DNA from: an uncultured Bacteroides sp.
GTDB lineage: Bacteria > Bacteroidota > Bacteroidia > Bacteroidales > Bacteroidaceae
Assembly (NCBI GenBank): GCA_949288715.1
Contig: CASELH010000006.1
Coordinates: forward strand, 62,001-126,000
Direction of reading: 5' to 3'
DNA length: 64,000 nucleotides
Below are positions 1 through 9,169 of this stretch, piece by piece. The notes beneath the pieces are model-generated. The model was not told the origin of the DNA and searched no databases. It was given only the letters and a program-made list of their open reading frames with translations. The translations under genes were made by a program, and so were the position numbers. Position 1 is the first letter of the stretch; every line of letters starts with the position of its first letter.

Positions 1-116
1 ATCGGTAAAACATGGGGCAAGGAGGGGAATGGCAGTCCCTCGCTTAGCGGTTGCAATATTACAGATAAATCTAAAAAAAGTAGTAGAAAAGCTATCCGAA
101 TAGGTTTGAATTCTAT

Positions 117-124
117 TACTTTTG
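117..124 (+). promoter_or_regulatory. Bacteroides -7 box for the first gene
   Basis: TACTTTTG matches the Bacteroides -7 consensus TAnnTTTG and lies 31 bp before the ATG at 156. No TTTG is found at the usual -33 distance, so only half of the promoter is supported. The preceding bases 1-116 show no gene that I can recognise. Confidence 0.4.
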
Positions 125-155
125 CAAGGAACAACCAATCTATCCGTAAAAAGAC

Positions 156-3131
156 ATGCTCAGCAAGTTCAAACTCAACCAACTTTACTTCAAGGACACG
201 CAGTTTGCCAACCTCATGACCAGACGCATTTTCAACGTCCTGCTCATAGCCAACCCGTATGACGCCTTTATGCTGGAAGACGACGGACGCATCGATGAAA
301 AGATATTCAACGAATACACCTCGCTCTCCCTGCGCTACCCTCCACGCTTCACTCAGGTATCTACCTGCGAGGAGGCGTTGGAGCACCTGGGCAACATGTC
401 CTACGACCTCATCATCTGCATGCCGGGCACAGGCGATAATGAAGGCTTCGACGTGGCGCGCAACATCAAGGGCGAATACCCCAACATACCGATGGTGATA
501 CTTACCCCCTTCAGCCACGGCATCACCGAGCGTATTGCCAACGAAGACCTCACCCCTTTCGAATTCGTGTTCTGCTGGCTGGGCAATACCGACCTGCTGG
601 TGTCCATCATTAAGCTGATAGAAGACAAGATGAACCTGGAGCACGACGTGAACGAGGTGGGCGTGCAGCTCATCCTGCTGGTGGAGGATAGCATACGCTT
701 CTACTCGTCCATCCTGCCCAACCTCTACAAGTTCGTGCTCAAGCAAAGCCAGGAGTTCAGCACCGAGGCGCTCAACGCCCACCAGCGCACCCTGCGCATG
801 AGGGGACGGCCCAAGATTGTGCTGGCCCGCAACTACCAGGAGGCTACGGGCATCTACGAGAAGTATAAGAACAACATACTGGGCGTCATCACCGACGTGC
901 GCTTCCCGCTGGTAGAGAAAGGGGAAAAGGACGGGCTTGCGGGCATCAAGCTCTGCGCTGCCATACGCAAGGCCGACCCCTTCGTGCCCCTCATCATCCA
1001 GTCGAGCGAGACGGAGAATGCCGCCTATGCCGCCAAGTACGGAGCAGCCTTCATTGACAAGAGTTCGAAGAAGATGGACGTGGACTTGCGGCGCATCGTG
1101 TCGGATAACTTCGGCTTCGGCGACTTCATCTTCCGCAACCCCGAGACGGGCGAAGAGATTGCCCGCGTGAAGAACCTCAAGGAGCTGCAGAACATCCTCT
1201 TTGCCGTGCCGGCCGAATCATTCCTCTACCACATCAGCCACAACCACATCAGCCGGTGGCTCTATTCGCGCGCCATGTTTCCGGTGGCAGAGTTCTTAAA
1301 GCCCATCACGTGGGACAGCCTGCAGGACGTAGACGCACACCGCAAGCTCATCTTCGAGGCCATCGTAAAGTACCGCAAGATGAAGAATCAGGGCGTGGTG
1401 GCCGTGTTCGAGCGCGACCGCTTCGACAGCTACTCCAACTTTGCCCGCATAGGCGAAGGCTCGTTGGGCGGGAAAGGCCGGGGCCTGGCTTTCATAGACA
1501 ATCTGGTGAAGCGGCACCCCGAGTTCGAGGAGTTTGAGAATGCCCGTGTGGTCATACCCAAGACGGTAGTGCTGTGCACCGACGTGTTCGACGAGTTCAT
1601 GGAAACAAACGGGCTATACCAGGTGGCCTTGTCGGACGCCGACGATGCCACCATCCTACGCTGCTTCCTCAAGGCGAAGCTGCCCGACAGGCTGGTGGGC
1701 GACTTCTTCACTTTCTTCGACGTGGTGAAAGCCCCGATAGCCGTGCGCTCGTCTTCCCTTTTGGAAGACTCACACTACCAGCCCTTTGCCGGCATATACA
1801 GCACCTACATGATTCCCTACATGGACGATAAGTACGAGATGTTGCGCATGCTCAGCGACGCCATCAAGGGCGTGTATGCCTCGGTGTACTTCCGCGACTC
1901 GAAGGCCTACATGCAGGCCACGAGCAACGTCATCGACCAGGAGAAAATGGCCGTCATCCTGCAGCAGGTGGTGGGCACCCAGTATGGCGACCGCTACTAC
2001 CCCAGCATGTCCGGCGTGGCCCGCTCGCTGAACTACTACCCGCTGGGCGACGAACAAGCCGAGGAAGGCATCGTGAACCTGGCCTTGGGCCTGGGCAAAT
2101 ACATCGTGGATGGCGGACTGACCCTGCGCTTCTCGCCCTACCACCCCACCAAGGTGCTGCAGACCAGCGAGCTGGAGATGGCCCTCCGCGAGACGCAGAC
2201 GCGCTTCTATGCCCTCGACCTCCACGCGGCCACGGACTTCTCGCAAGACGACGGGTTCAACCTGCTCAAGCTGCATGTGAAGGAGGCCGAAAAGGATGGC
2301 GCGCTGAACTACATCGCCTCCACCTACGACCCCTACGACCAGGTGATACGCGACGGCCTCTATCCGGGCGGACGCAAGGTCATCACCTTTGCCAACATCC
2401 TGCAGCACGATGTCTTCCCCCTGCCCCGCCTGCTGCAACTCTCGTTGAAGTACGGCCAGCAGGAGATGCGCCGCCCTGTGGAGATAGAGTTTGCCGCCAA
2501 CCTCAGCCGGGAGCGGGACAAGACAGGCACGTTCTACCTCCTGCAAATCCGCCCCATCGTAGACACCAAGGAGGTGCTCGACGAAGACCTCACCGCCATC
2601 CCCGACGAAGACTTGTTACTCCGTAGCAACAACTCGCTGGGCCACGGCATCATGGACGACCTGCACGACGTGGTCTACGTCAAGACACAAGGCTATAGCG
2701 CATTCAACAACCCCGCCATAGCCCGCGAGATAGAACGGCTGAACCAGCAGATGCTGGATGCCGGCCGCCACTACATCCTCATCGGCCCGGGCCGTTGGGG
2801 TAGCAGCGACCCGTGGCTGGGCATACCAGTGAAGTGGCCCCACATATCGGGCGCACGCATCATCGTGGAGGCCGGGCTCACCAACTACCGCGTCGACCCC
2901 AGCCAAGGCACGCATTTCTTCCAGAACCTCACCTCGTTTGGCGTGGGCTACTTCACCATCAACGCCTACATGGGCGACGGGCTTTACAACCAGGACTACC
3001 TCGACGCCCTGCCCGCCGTGCACGAAACAGAGTTGCTGCGCCACGTGCGTACGCCCCAACCCTTCATCAGCAAGATGGACGGCAAGCGGAAACGGGGCGT
3101 AGTGCTGCTGCCCCAGCCCAATGCACAGTAG
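156..3131 (+). CDS. Receiver-receiver-PPDK N-terminal (PEP/pyruvate-binding) fusion protein
   Basis: A 991-residue cytoplasmic protein. Two response-regulator-like regions occupy about residues 25-165 and 168-315 (LILLVEDS, then GVITDVRFP and a C-terminal AAFIDKSS). The pyruvate phosphate dikinase N-terminal ATP-grasp domain lies at about 430-800 (GEGSLGGKGRG near 432, IAVRSSS near 528, LLQIRPIV near 796). Full PEP synthases continue with a swivelling phosphohistidine domain (GGxTSHAA-type) and a TIM barrel that binds pyruvate; neither motif is visible. About 190 C-terminal residues (with GPGRWGSSDPW) are of unknown role. Homologues are often labelled PEP synthase, but from its domains it cannot complete that reaction alone. 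The receiver regions suggest a phosphorylation-controlled ATP-binding protein; this is inference. Confidence 0.8.
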   Translation: MLSKFKLNQLYFKDTQFANLMTRRIFNVLLIANPYDAFMLEDDGRIDEKIFNEYTSLSLRYPPRFTQVSTCEEALEHLGNMSYDLIICMPGTGDNEGFDVARNIKGEYPNIPMVILTPFSHGITERIANEDLTPFEFVFCWLGNTDLLVSIIKLIEDKMNLEHDVNEVGVQLILLVEDSIRFYSSILPNLYKFVLKQSQEFSTEALNAHQRTLRMRGRPKIVLARNYQEATGIYEKYKNNILGVITDVRFPLVEKGEKDGLAGIKLCAAIRKADPFVPLIIQSSETENAAYAAKYGAAFIDKSSKKMDVDLRRIVSDNFGFGDFIFRNPETGEEIARVKNLKELQNILFAVPAESFLYHISHNHISRWLYSRAMFPVAEFLKPITWDSLQDVDAHRKLIFEAIVKYRKMKNQGVVAVFERDRFDSYSNFARIGEGSLGGKGRGLAFIDNLVKRHPEFEEFENARVVIPKTVVLCTDVFDEFMETNGLYQVALSDADDATILRCFLKAKLPDRLVGDFFTFFDVVKAPIAVRSSSLLEDSHYQPFAGIYSTYMIPYMDDKYEMLRMLSDAIKGVYASVYFRDSKAYMQATSNVIDQEKMAVILQQVVGTQYGDRYYPSMSGVARSLNYYPLGDEQAEEGIVNLALGLGKYIVDGGLTLRFSPYHPTKVLQTSELEMALRETQTRFYALDLHAATDFSQDDGFNLLKLHVKEAEKDGALNYIASTYDPYDQVIRDGLYPGGRKVITFANILQHDVFPLPRLLQLSLKYGQQEMRRPVEIEFAANLSRERDKTGTFYLLQIRPIVDTKEVLDEDLTAIPDEDLLLRSNNSLGHGIMDDLHDVVYVKTQGYSAFNNPAIAREIERLNQQMLDAGRHYILIGPGRWGSSDPWLGIPVKWPHISGARIIVEAGLTNYRVDPSQGTHFFQNLTSFGVGYFTINAYMGDGLYNQDYLDALPAVHETELLRHVRTPQPFISKMDGKRKRGVVLLPQPNAQ

Positions 3132-3143
3132 CCCACGAAGCTG

Positions 3144-3262
3144 CCAAGCGAGGCTTTAAAGCCTATGAAACGGGGCCTTAAGGCCTACCAAGCGGGCCTT
3201 TAAAGGCTGCCGAGCAAGGCTTTAAAGGCCATAAAACAATACTTTATTCCCTTTAAAGGGAA
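3144..3262. repeat. 22-bp palindromic tandem array (4 units plus one outlier)
   Basis: Four units of exactly 22 bp (3144-3165, 3166-3187, 3188-3209, 3210-3231) each carry a palindrome centred on TTTAAA or TTAA: AGGCTTTAAAGCCT, GGCCTTAAGGCC, GCCTTTAAAGGC and a near-match. A fifth palindrome, TTCCCTTTAAAGGGAA, is at 3247-3262. The array lies between the stop at 3131 and menA, 66 bp before the menA start, so a readthrough transcript would form a row of hairpins. No T-run follows to suggest a simple terminator. Confidence 0.85.
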
Positions 3263-3327
3263 ACACATACACACAATTGCACTGGACAAGAGCTTTTAAG
3301 CCCTATTCCTTCTGCAGAAACCACATT

Positions 3328-4215
3328 ATGGAAATAAAACGAAACTCACCCCGCGCATGGCTGCTTGCCGCAAGGCCTAAGACACTGACGGCGGCCGCCA
3401 TACCCATTATAGCCGCCGTGGCACTGGCTGCACACGATGGTGTATTGCACCCCGTCGTTTCCCTGCTGTGCTTGCTCTTTGCCTGCGGCATGCAGGTGGC
3501 GGCCAACTTCATCAACGACCTTTACGACTTCCTGCGGGGCACCGACCGCGAAGACCGCCTCGGCCCCGAACGGGCTTGCCAACAAGGCTGGATTTCACCA
3601 CGCGCCATGAAGTGGGGCATAGGCATAACGATAGCCCTGTCCTGCGTGGCCGGACTTGGCGTACTCGCATTGGCCCGCTTGCCATACGGGGGATGGGAGC
3701 TGGTGGCATTGGGAGCCGTCTGCGTGGTCTTTGCATTCCTCTACACCACCCGCCTGTCTTATTCGGGATGGGGCGATGTGCTTGTCATCGTATTCTTCGG
3801 CTTCGTCCCCGTCTGCGGCACGTACTATGTGCAATGTCCTGCACTGACGTGGGATGTCGCCATAACCTCCCTCTGCTGCGGCCTGCTTATCGACACGCTA
3901 TTAATGGTAAATAACTACCGCGACCGCGAGCAAGATCGCTTGAGCGGCAAGCGCACCCTCGTAGTACGCCTGGGAGAACAGTTCGGCCACTATGCATACC
4001 TTGTGCTGGGCATCGCCGCTACGGCATTGGCCTTATGGTTTGCCGACAGTTGGGATGTGGCGTTGCCCCTGCTCTATCTTGTCCTCCACATCCACACGTG
4101 GCAACGCATGGTCTCCATCGGCAAGGGCAAAAAACTAAACAGCATATTGGGCGAAACATCGCGCAATATGCTGTTCATGGGGGTGATGCTGGCGGGCACC
4201 ATCCTGTTACCATAA
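3328..4215 (+). CDS. menA: 1,4-dihydroxy-2-naphthoate polyprenyltransferase (UbiA family)
   Basis: A 295-residue integral membrane prenyltransferase that attaches the polyprenyl chain to 1,4-dihydroxy-2-naphthoate in menaquinone synthesis. Both Asp-rich UbiA motifs are present: NDLYDFLRGTDRED near residue 61, and NNYRDREQDR near 193-203, followed by RTLVVRLG. Several hydrophobic helices alternate with these loops. The start MEIKRNSPRAW is preferred to an upstream ATG at 3277 because family members begin just before the RPKTLTAA segment. The gene is convergent with rfbB, whose stop lies 12 bp away. No other men genes are nearby. Confidence 0.93.
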   Translation: MEIKRNSPRAWLLAARPKTLTAAAIPIIAAVALAAHDGVLHPVVSLLCLLFACGMQVAANFINDLYDFLRGTDREDRLGPERACQQGWISPRAMKWGIGITIALSCVAGLGVLALARLPYGGWELVALGAVCVVFAFLYTTRLSYSGWGDVLVIVFFGFVPVCGTYYVQCPALTWDVAITSLCCGLLIDTLLMVNNYRDREQDRLSGKRTLVVRLGEQFGHYAYLVLGIAATALALWFADSWDVALPLLYLVLHIHTWQRMVSIGKGKKLNSILGETSRNMLFMGVMLAGTILLP

Positions 4216-4227
4216 AAGATTGTGGGG

Positions 4228-5367
4228 TCAACGCCCGCCGTACATCCGCTCGTAGTAGTGCTGGTAGTCCCCGCTCGTCACCTGCTCCACCCAGTCTTGG
4301 TGTGCCAGGTACCATTCTATGGTCTTCACGATGCCCGTCTCAAAAGGAGTCTCGGGATACCAGCCCAGTTCATTCTTTATCTTTGTGGGGTCGATGGCAT
4401 AGCGCTGGTCATGCCCCAGGCGGTCTTTCACGAAGGTAATAAGGTCTTCATTAATCCACGAGGTGTCAATCTGCCCGTCAGACGTCTTTACCTGCTTCTT
4501 CAACACGGAGCGCAGGGCGGGGCGTTCGTCCATGAGGCGACGTATGGTGGCGATGGTGAGGCGCACAATTTCAAGATTGGTCTTTTCATTATGGCCGCCC
4601 ACGTTGTACACCTGGCCTTCGCGCCCGTTGCGCACCACCAGATCGATGGCCTTACAATGGTCTTCCACATAGAGCCAGTCGCGCACGTTGCTGCCATCGC
4701 CATACACGGGGAGCTTCTTACCTTCCAATATATTCTTGATGATGAGGGGGATGAGCTTCTCGGGGAAGTGGTAAGGCCCGTAGTTATTGCTGCACCGCGT
4801 GATACTGACCGGCATGTGGTAAGTATCATGATAGGCCATCACCACGAGGTCGGCACTCGTCTTCGAGGCACTATAGGGGCTATGGGGGCACAAGGGTGTC
4901 TGCTCGGTGAAGTAGCCTTCGGCACCGAGTGAGCCATACACCTCGTCAGTCGACACCTGGTGATAACGCACGCCCCGTCGCCACACAGGGTATCCTTGCT
5001 CGTCCTTGCCCATCACCCAAGCACGGCGTGCAGCATCGAGCAGATTCTGCGTGCCCAGAATGTTGGTGATAAGAAATAGTTGCGGATTCTCAATGCTACG
5101 GTCCACATGGCTCTCGGCCGCAAAGTTCACCACATAGTCGAATTTGTAAGTGGCAAAAAGGTCGTCGGCCAGCGCCCGGTCGCAAATGTCTCCCTTGACG
5201 AAGAAGCACCGTTCGTTGTCAATATCCTCGGCTATAGTGCCCAAGTTGCCTGCATAGGTCAGGGCATCGAGCACCACGACGCGGATGTCGTCATGCTTCT
5301 TCAATATGTACTTAATGTAATTGGCGCCGATGAATCCGGCGGCTCCGGTCACAAGATAGGTTTTCAT
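4228..5367 (-). CDS. rfbB: dTDP-glucose 4,6-dehydratase
   Basis: A 379-residue extended short-chain dehydrogenase that converts dTDP-glucose to dTDP-4-keto-6-deoxyglucose, the second step towards dTDP-rhamnose and related sugars. The NAD-binding motif TGAAGFIG is at residues 7-14, the dehydratase triad region STDEVYG gives Thr140, Asp141 and Glu142, and the catalytic YSASK gives Tyr165 and Lys169. It starts 21 bp after the rfbA stop, so the two are an rfbAB operon. The later enzymes rfbC and rfbD are absent from the window. The length is slightly above that of typical RmlB (about 355). Confidence 0.96.
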   Translation of the reverse strand: MKTYLVTGAAGFIGANYIKYILKKHDDIRVVVLDALTYAGNLGTIAEDIDNERCFFVKGDICDRALADDLFATYKFDYVVNFAAESHVDRSIENPQLFLITNILGTQNLLDAARRAWVMGKDEQGYPVWRRGVRYHQVSTDEVYGSLGAEGYFTEQTPLCPHSPYSASKTSADLVVMAYHDTYHMPVSITRCSNNYGPYHFPEKLIPLIIKNILEGKKLPVYGDGSNVRDWLYVEDHCKAIDLVVRNGREGQVYNVGGHNEKTNLEIVRLTIATIRRLMDERPALRSVLKKQVKTSDGQIDTSWINEDLITFVKDRLGHDQRYAIDPTKIKNELGWYPETPFETGIVKTIEWYLAHQDWVEQVTSGDYQHYYERMYGGR

Positions 5368-5388
5368 ATAATGTTATGTATAGTAATA

Positions 5389-6270
5389 TCAGCGGTTAGC
5401 GTTGTGCGTAGTGGCCAACTCCATGAGGTAGCGGCCGTACTCTGTTTTCTCCAGACGTTGCCCCAGGCAGTGCAGCTGGTTTACGTCTATCCAGCCTTTG
5501 CGCCAGGCAATCTCTTCGATGCACGACACGCGGAAGCCCTGGCGGTTCTGTATGGTGGCCACAAAGTTGGAGGCTTCGAGCAGGCTGTCGCAGTTGCCCG
5601 TATCGAGCCAAGCAAAGCCACGCCCGAAGAGTTCCACCTTCAACGTTCCTTCTTCCAGATACAGGCGGTTGAGGTCAGTAATCTCATACTCCCCCCGTGC
5701 CGACGGACGGAGGTTTGCGGCCTTCTCCGTGACGGTGCTATCGTAAAAGTAAAGTCCGGGCACAGCATAGTTGCTCTTAGGATTTTCAGGCTTTTCTTCC
5801 AGCGAGGTAACACGTCCTTCGGCATCAAACCCCACCACGCCATAGGCACGGGGGTCTTTCACATAATAGCCGAAGATGCACGCGCCCTTCTCAATGGATG
5901 CCGCCCTGCGCAGCATGGACGAAAAGCCTTGCCCGTAAAAGAGGTTATCGCCCAAGATAAGGCACCCGGGGCCACCCGCAAGAAAGTCGGCTCCCAGCAC
6001 GAAGGCTTGTGCCAGCCCATTGGGTGCTTCCTGCACCTGGTAAGCAAAGCGCATGCCCAAGTCTTCACCCGAGCCCAGCAGGTCGCGGAACATGGGCAAG
6101 TCTCTCGGTGTAGAGATGATGAGCACCTCGCGGATGCCGGCCAGCATCAGCGTGGAAAGAGGGTAGTAAATCATGGGCTTGTCGTAGACGGGCATTATCT
6201 GCTTGGAAATGGCCTTCGACAACGGATAGAGGCGGGTGGCACTACCACCGGCAAGAATAATTCCTTTCAT
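5389..6270 (-). CDS. rfbA: Glucose-1-phosphate thymidylyltransferase
   Basis: A 293-residue nucleotidyltransferase making dTDP-glucose from dTTP and glucose-1-phosphate, the first step of the dTDP-sugar pathway. The N-terminal GGSATRLYPLSKAISKQ motif is the nucleotide-binding signature, with Ala in the place of the more usual Gly; the family-typical MIYYPLSTLMLAGI and DTGN segments follow. The length equals that of RmlA of other bacteria. It is the first gene of rfbAB, with a near-consensus promoter at 6363-6394 that leaves a leader of about 85 nt. Confidence 0.96.
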   Translation of the reverse strand: MKGIILAGGSATRLYPLSKAISKQIMPVYDKPMIYYPLSTLMLAGIREVLIISTPRDLPMFRDLLGSGEDLGMRFAYQVQEAPNGLAQAFVLGADFLAGGPGCLILGDNLFYGQGFSSMLRRAASIEKGACIFGYYVKDPRAYGVVGFDAEGRVTSLEEKPENPKSNYAVPGLYFYDSTVTEKAANLRPSARGEYEITDLNRLYLEEGTLKVELFGRGFAWLDTGNCDSLLEASNFVATIQNRQGFRVSCIEEIAWRKGWIDVNQLHCLGQRLEKTEYGRYLMELATTHNANR

Positions 6271-6362
6271 ACTTCAGTCTTTTTTTAAGATAAATACTTA
6301 AACCGGAGAATAAAATAAGAAGGAGGACGACGCCCCACGGCTCTCGATGCTATTCCGAAGCG

Positions 6363-6394
6363 CAAAGATGGGGAAAAATGCCGACATAGCCAAA
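6363..6394 (-). promoter_or_regulatory. Promoter of rfbAB
   Basis: On the minus strand TTTG (6391-6394), a 20-bp spacer and CATCTTTG (6363-6370) match the Bacteroides TTTG/TAnnTTTG promoter except for the first T of the -7 box. It lies about 95 bp upstream of the rfbA start. Confidence 0.5.
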
Positions 6395-6433
6395 CTTATA
6401 GATAAGAAAAACGCCCCTCACTGCCCCTTCGCC

Positions 6434-6925
6434 TTACCCCGCCAGCTCAATGACCTCCAGATCGGCAAACGTGCCTTGGTCTATGACGAAGCGCACCAGC
6501 GTACGCACCTTGTGAAAGCCGCTGATGCCCGCTGCTCCGGGGTTGATATGGAGCATGTCCAGCGTCTTGTCATACTTCACCTTGAGTATGTGCGAATGCC
6601 CGCTCACAAAAAGCTTGGGAGGCCTGGCCAGCAGACTTCCGCGTATGGAGGGGTCGTAATGCCCGGGATATCCGCCAATGTGCTTCATCAACACCTCTGC
6701 CCCCTCCACGTTGAAACGCAGGGTCTGGGGGAAAAGACGGCGCAGCTCCTGTCCGTCGATGTTGCCATACACGGCACGCAAGGGGCGGAAGTCGGCCAAA
6801 CGCCTGGCCACGTCGAGCGAGCCGATATCGCCCGCATGCCAAATTTCATCGCACGGCTCAAAATAGTGCAGGTACTTGTCGTCCCAATACCCGTGCGTAT
6901 CCGAAAGTAAACCTATTTTCTTCAT
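6434..6925 (-). CDS. YfcE/MJ0936-type metallophosphoesterase
   Basis: A 163-residue calcineurin-like phosphoesterase. The metal-binding motifs occur in order: GLLSDTHGYWD (Asp, His), WHAGDIGS (Asp), VYGNIDGQ (Asn), a His near KHIGGYPGHY, and SGHSHILK near the end, followed by HINPGAAG. The family hydrolyses small phosphodiesters in the cytoplasm; the natural substrate cannot be read from sequence. It is divergent from ppk1, and its start is 66 bp from the ppk1 ATG. Confidence 0.9.
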   Translation of the reverse strand: MKKIGLLSDTHGYWDDKYLHYFEPCDEIWHAGDIGSLDVARRLADFRPLRAVYGNIDGQELRRLFPQTLRFNVEGAEVLMKHIGGYPGHYDPSIRGSLLARPPKLFVSGHSHILKVKYDKTLDMLHINPGAAGISGFHKVRTLVRFVIDQGTFADLEVIELAG

Positions 6926-6933
6926 TCAACAAA

Positions 6934-6964
6934 GTTGTTTTTCCGGACAAAGATAGTATATTTG
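6934..6964 (+). promoter_or_regulatory. Promoter of ppk1
   Basis: GTTG (6934-6937), a 19-bp spacer and TATATTTG (6957-6964, perfect TAnnTTTG) lie 27 bp before the ppk1 ATG at 6992. This favours that ATG over an in-frame one at 6935, which would precede the transcription start. Confidence 0.6.
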
Positions 6965-6991
6965 CTGCATAAAACCTTATTCTTAATCATC

Positions 6992-9064
6992 ATGGATTAC
7001 CAATACTTCAAGCGGGACATCAGCTGGCTCTCGTTCAACTACCGGGTGCTGCTCGAGGCTGATGACGATACCCTGCCCATAGGCGAAAGGCTGAACTTCA
7101 TCTCCATCTATTCGTCTAACCTGGAGGAATTCTACAAAGTACGCGTGGCCGACCACAAAGCCGTGGCTACAGGAAAGATACCTGCCGACGGGGCCGAAAC
7201 AGTGCAAGAGGCCATGGAGCTGGTGGAGGAAATAAACCGCGAAGTGAACCGCCAGCTGGAAGAGCGCGTACGCATCTTCGAGCAAAAGCTATTGCCCGCT
7301 TTAAGGCGCGCCCACGTGGTGTTCCTACAAAGCCGGAGTGAGGTTCAAACGCCCGAACACCAGTCCTTCGTGCGCACCTACTTCCGCGAGGAGGTACTGC
7401 CCTACCTCGCCCCGGTTCCCGTGGGCAGGGACAAAGTGGTGTCCTTCTTGCGCAACGACAGGCTATACCTCTCTGTGCGCGTCAAGCCCAGGCAAAGAGA
7501 AGAAGGCACGCCCCCGGAATACTTCGTCATGAAATTGCCCTACAGCAAAGCTCCCCGCTTCGTGGAGCTTCCACGCCGAGGGAATACCTATTATATAATG
7601 TATCTAGAAGACATCATCAAGGCCAATCTCGATGTCATATTCCCCGGCTATGAGGTAGAGTCGGCCTACTGCATCAAGATTTCGCGCGACGCGGACATCG
7701 TGATTGACGAAGGAGCCACCAATGCCCCCCAGCTCATCGAGCAGGTGCGCGCTAAGGTGAAGCGGCGGAAGACGGGTGTCATCTGCCGCTTTGTGTACGA
7801 CCGCTCCATGCCCGCCGACTACCTAGCCTTCCTCACGGATGCCTACCACATAGACAAGCGCGAGCTGGTGCCCGGCGACAAGCACCTCAACCTGGAAGAC
7901 CTGCGCCGTCTGCCCCTGCCCGACGCTTTGCGCCAGCTGCCCGGCAAGCCACAGCCCATGGTGCTGGCCGGGCTCGACTCCATCTTCCGCCGGGTGGAAC
8001 GGAAAGACCTGCTGCTGCACTACCCCTACCACTCGTTCGGGCACTTCCTGCAATTCCTCCACGAGGCGGCCACCGATGCCTCCGTGCACGAAGTGATGCT
8101 CACCCAATATCGCGTGGCAGACAATTCGGCCGTCATCAACACCCTCATCTCCGCCGCCCGTAACGGGAAGAAAGTCACCGTGTTCGTCGAGCTCAAAGCA
8201 CGCTTCGACGAAGAGCACAACCTGGCCACCGCCCAGCTGATGGAGGCCTCGGGCATACGCATTCTCTATAGCCTGCCGGGGCTGAAGGTGCACGCCAAAG
8301 TGGCACTCGTGCTGAGGCGCGACCCCGCCACGGGGCATAAACTGCCGGGCATGGCCTACATCAGCACAGGCAACTTCAACGAAAAGACCGCCACGCTCTA
8401 TGCCGACTGCGGCTTGTTTACCTCCAACCCCGTGCTGGTAAACGACCTGCACACCCTGTTCCGCACCCTCAGGGGCAAGGTGGAGGCACCTGTGTTCCAC
8501 CGCCTGCTTGTGGCTCGCTTCAACCTCATTGCCGAACTTAGCCGCCTGCTCCGCGAGGAAATGGCCTTGGCTCGGCAAGGAAAAGCCGCAAGGGTGATAC
8601 TCAAGATGAACGCCCTGCAAGACCCCGCCATGATAGACCTGCTCTACGAGGCTTCCCAAGCCGGGGTACAGATAGACCTCATCGTGCGCGGCATCTGCTG
8701 CCTCATTCCGGGCAGGGAATTCAGCCGGAACATCCGGGTGACGCGCCTGGTGGATACCTTCCTCGAGCATGCCCGCGTGTGGTACTTCGGCGGAGGGGGC
8801 AAACCCAAACTCTTCCTTGGCTCGCCCGACTGGATGAAGCGCAACCTGTACAGGCGCATCGAGGCCGTGGCGCCCGTGCTCGACCCCGACCTGAAGCAGG
8901 AACTTACGGACATGCTGCACCTCCAGCTGGCCGACCGGAGGAAGGCCGTGTGGCTCAACCCGGAGGGGCGCAATGTATGGAAATCCGCCTGCCCCGCCCG
9001 GGAAAAGGCACGCGCCCAATACGACTTCTACGAATATCTGCGCCGGAAGAACACCGATTTGTAA
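6992..9064 (+). CDS. ppk1: Polyphosphate kinase 1
   Basis: A 690-residue enzyme that polymerises the terminal phosphate of ATP into inorganic polyphosphate. The start MDYQYFKRDISWLSFN is the classical PPK1 N-terminus. The two conserved histidines are at His434 (GLKVHAKVAL, the autophosphorylated residue in E. coli PPK) and His593 (FLEHARVWYF). The phospholipase-D-like core also shows YISTGNFNEKTA and GSPDWMKRNLYRRIE. The PiT transporter gene follows 105 bp downstream on the same strand, so uptake and storage of phosphate sit side by side. No exopolyphosphatase (ppx) is present. Confidence 0.96.
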   Translation: MDYQYFKRDISWLSFNYRVLLEADDDTLPIGERLNFISIYSSNLEEFYKVRVADHKAVATGKIPADGAETVQEAMELVEEINREVNRQLEERVRIFEQKLLPALRRAHVVFLQSRSEVQTPEHQSFVRTYFREEVLPYLAPVPVGRDKVVSFLRNDRLYLSVRVKPRQREEGTPPEYFVMKLPYSKAPRFVELPRRGNTYYIMYLEDIIKANLDVIFPGYEVESAYCIKISRDADIVIDEGATNAPQLIEQVRAKVKRRKTGVICRFVYDRSMPADYLAFLTDAYHIDKRELVPGDKHLNLEDLRRLPLPDALRQLPGKPQPMVLAGLDSIFRRVERKDLLLHYPYHSFGHFLQFLHEAATDASVHEVMLTQYRVADNSAVINTLISAARNGKKVTVFVELKARFDEEHNLATAQLMEASGIRILYSLPGLKVHAKVALVLRRDPATGHKLPGMAYISTGNFNEKTATLYADCGLFTSNPVLVNDLHTLFRTLRGKVEAPVFHRLLVARFNLIAELSRLLREEMALARQGKAARVILKMNALQDPAMIDLLYEASQAGVQIDLIVRGICCLIPGREFSRNIRVTRLVDTFLEHARVWYFGGGGKPKLFLGSPDWMKRNLYRRIEAVAPVLDPDLKQELTDMLHLQLADRRKAVWLNPEGRNVWKSACPAREKARAQYDFYEYLRRKNTDL

Positions 9065-9169
9065 CACGATTGTAACATGTATGACATTTCCGTGCAACAC
9101 GCAATCCCGTCCTTTGCACCCGTAAATGAGAGAAGGTAGAATCATCATTTAAATTACATATTACATTAC

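Noticed and set aside
1..116. 3' end of an upstream gene or stable RNA at the window edge
   Set aside because: No frame or structure could be supported in so short a stretch.
156..3131. Complete phosphoenolpyruvate synthase
   Set aside because: The ATP-grasp part is present but the phosphohistidine and TIM-barrel motifs needed for PEP formation are not visible.
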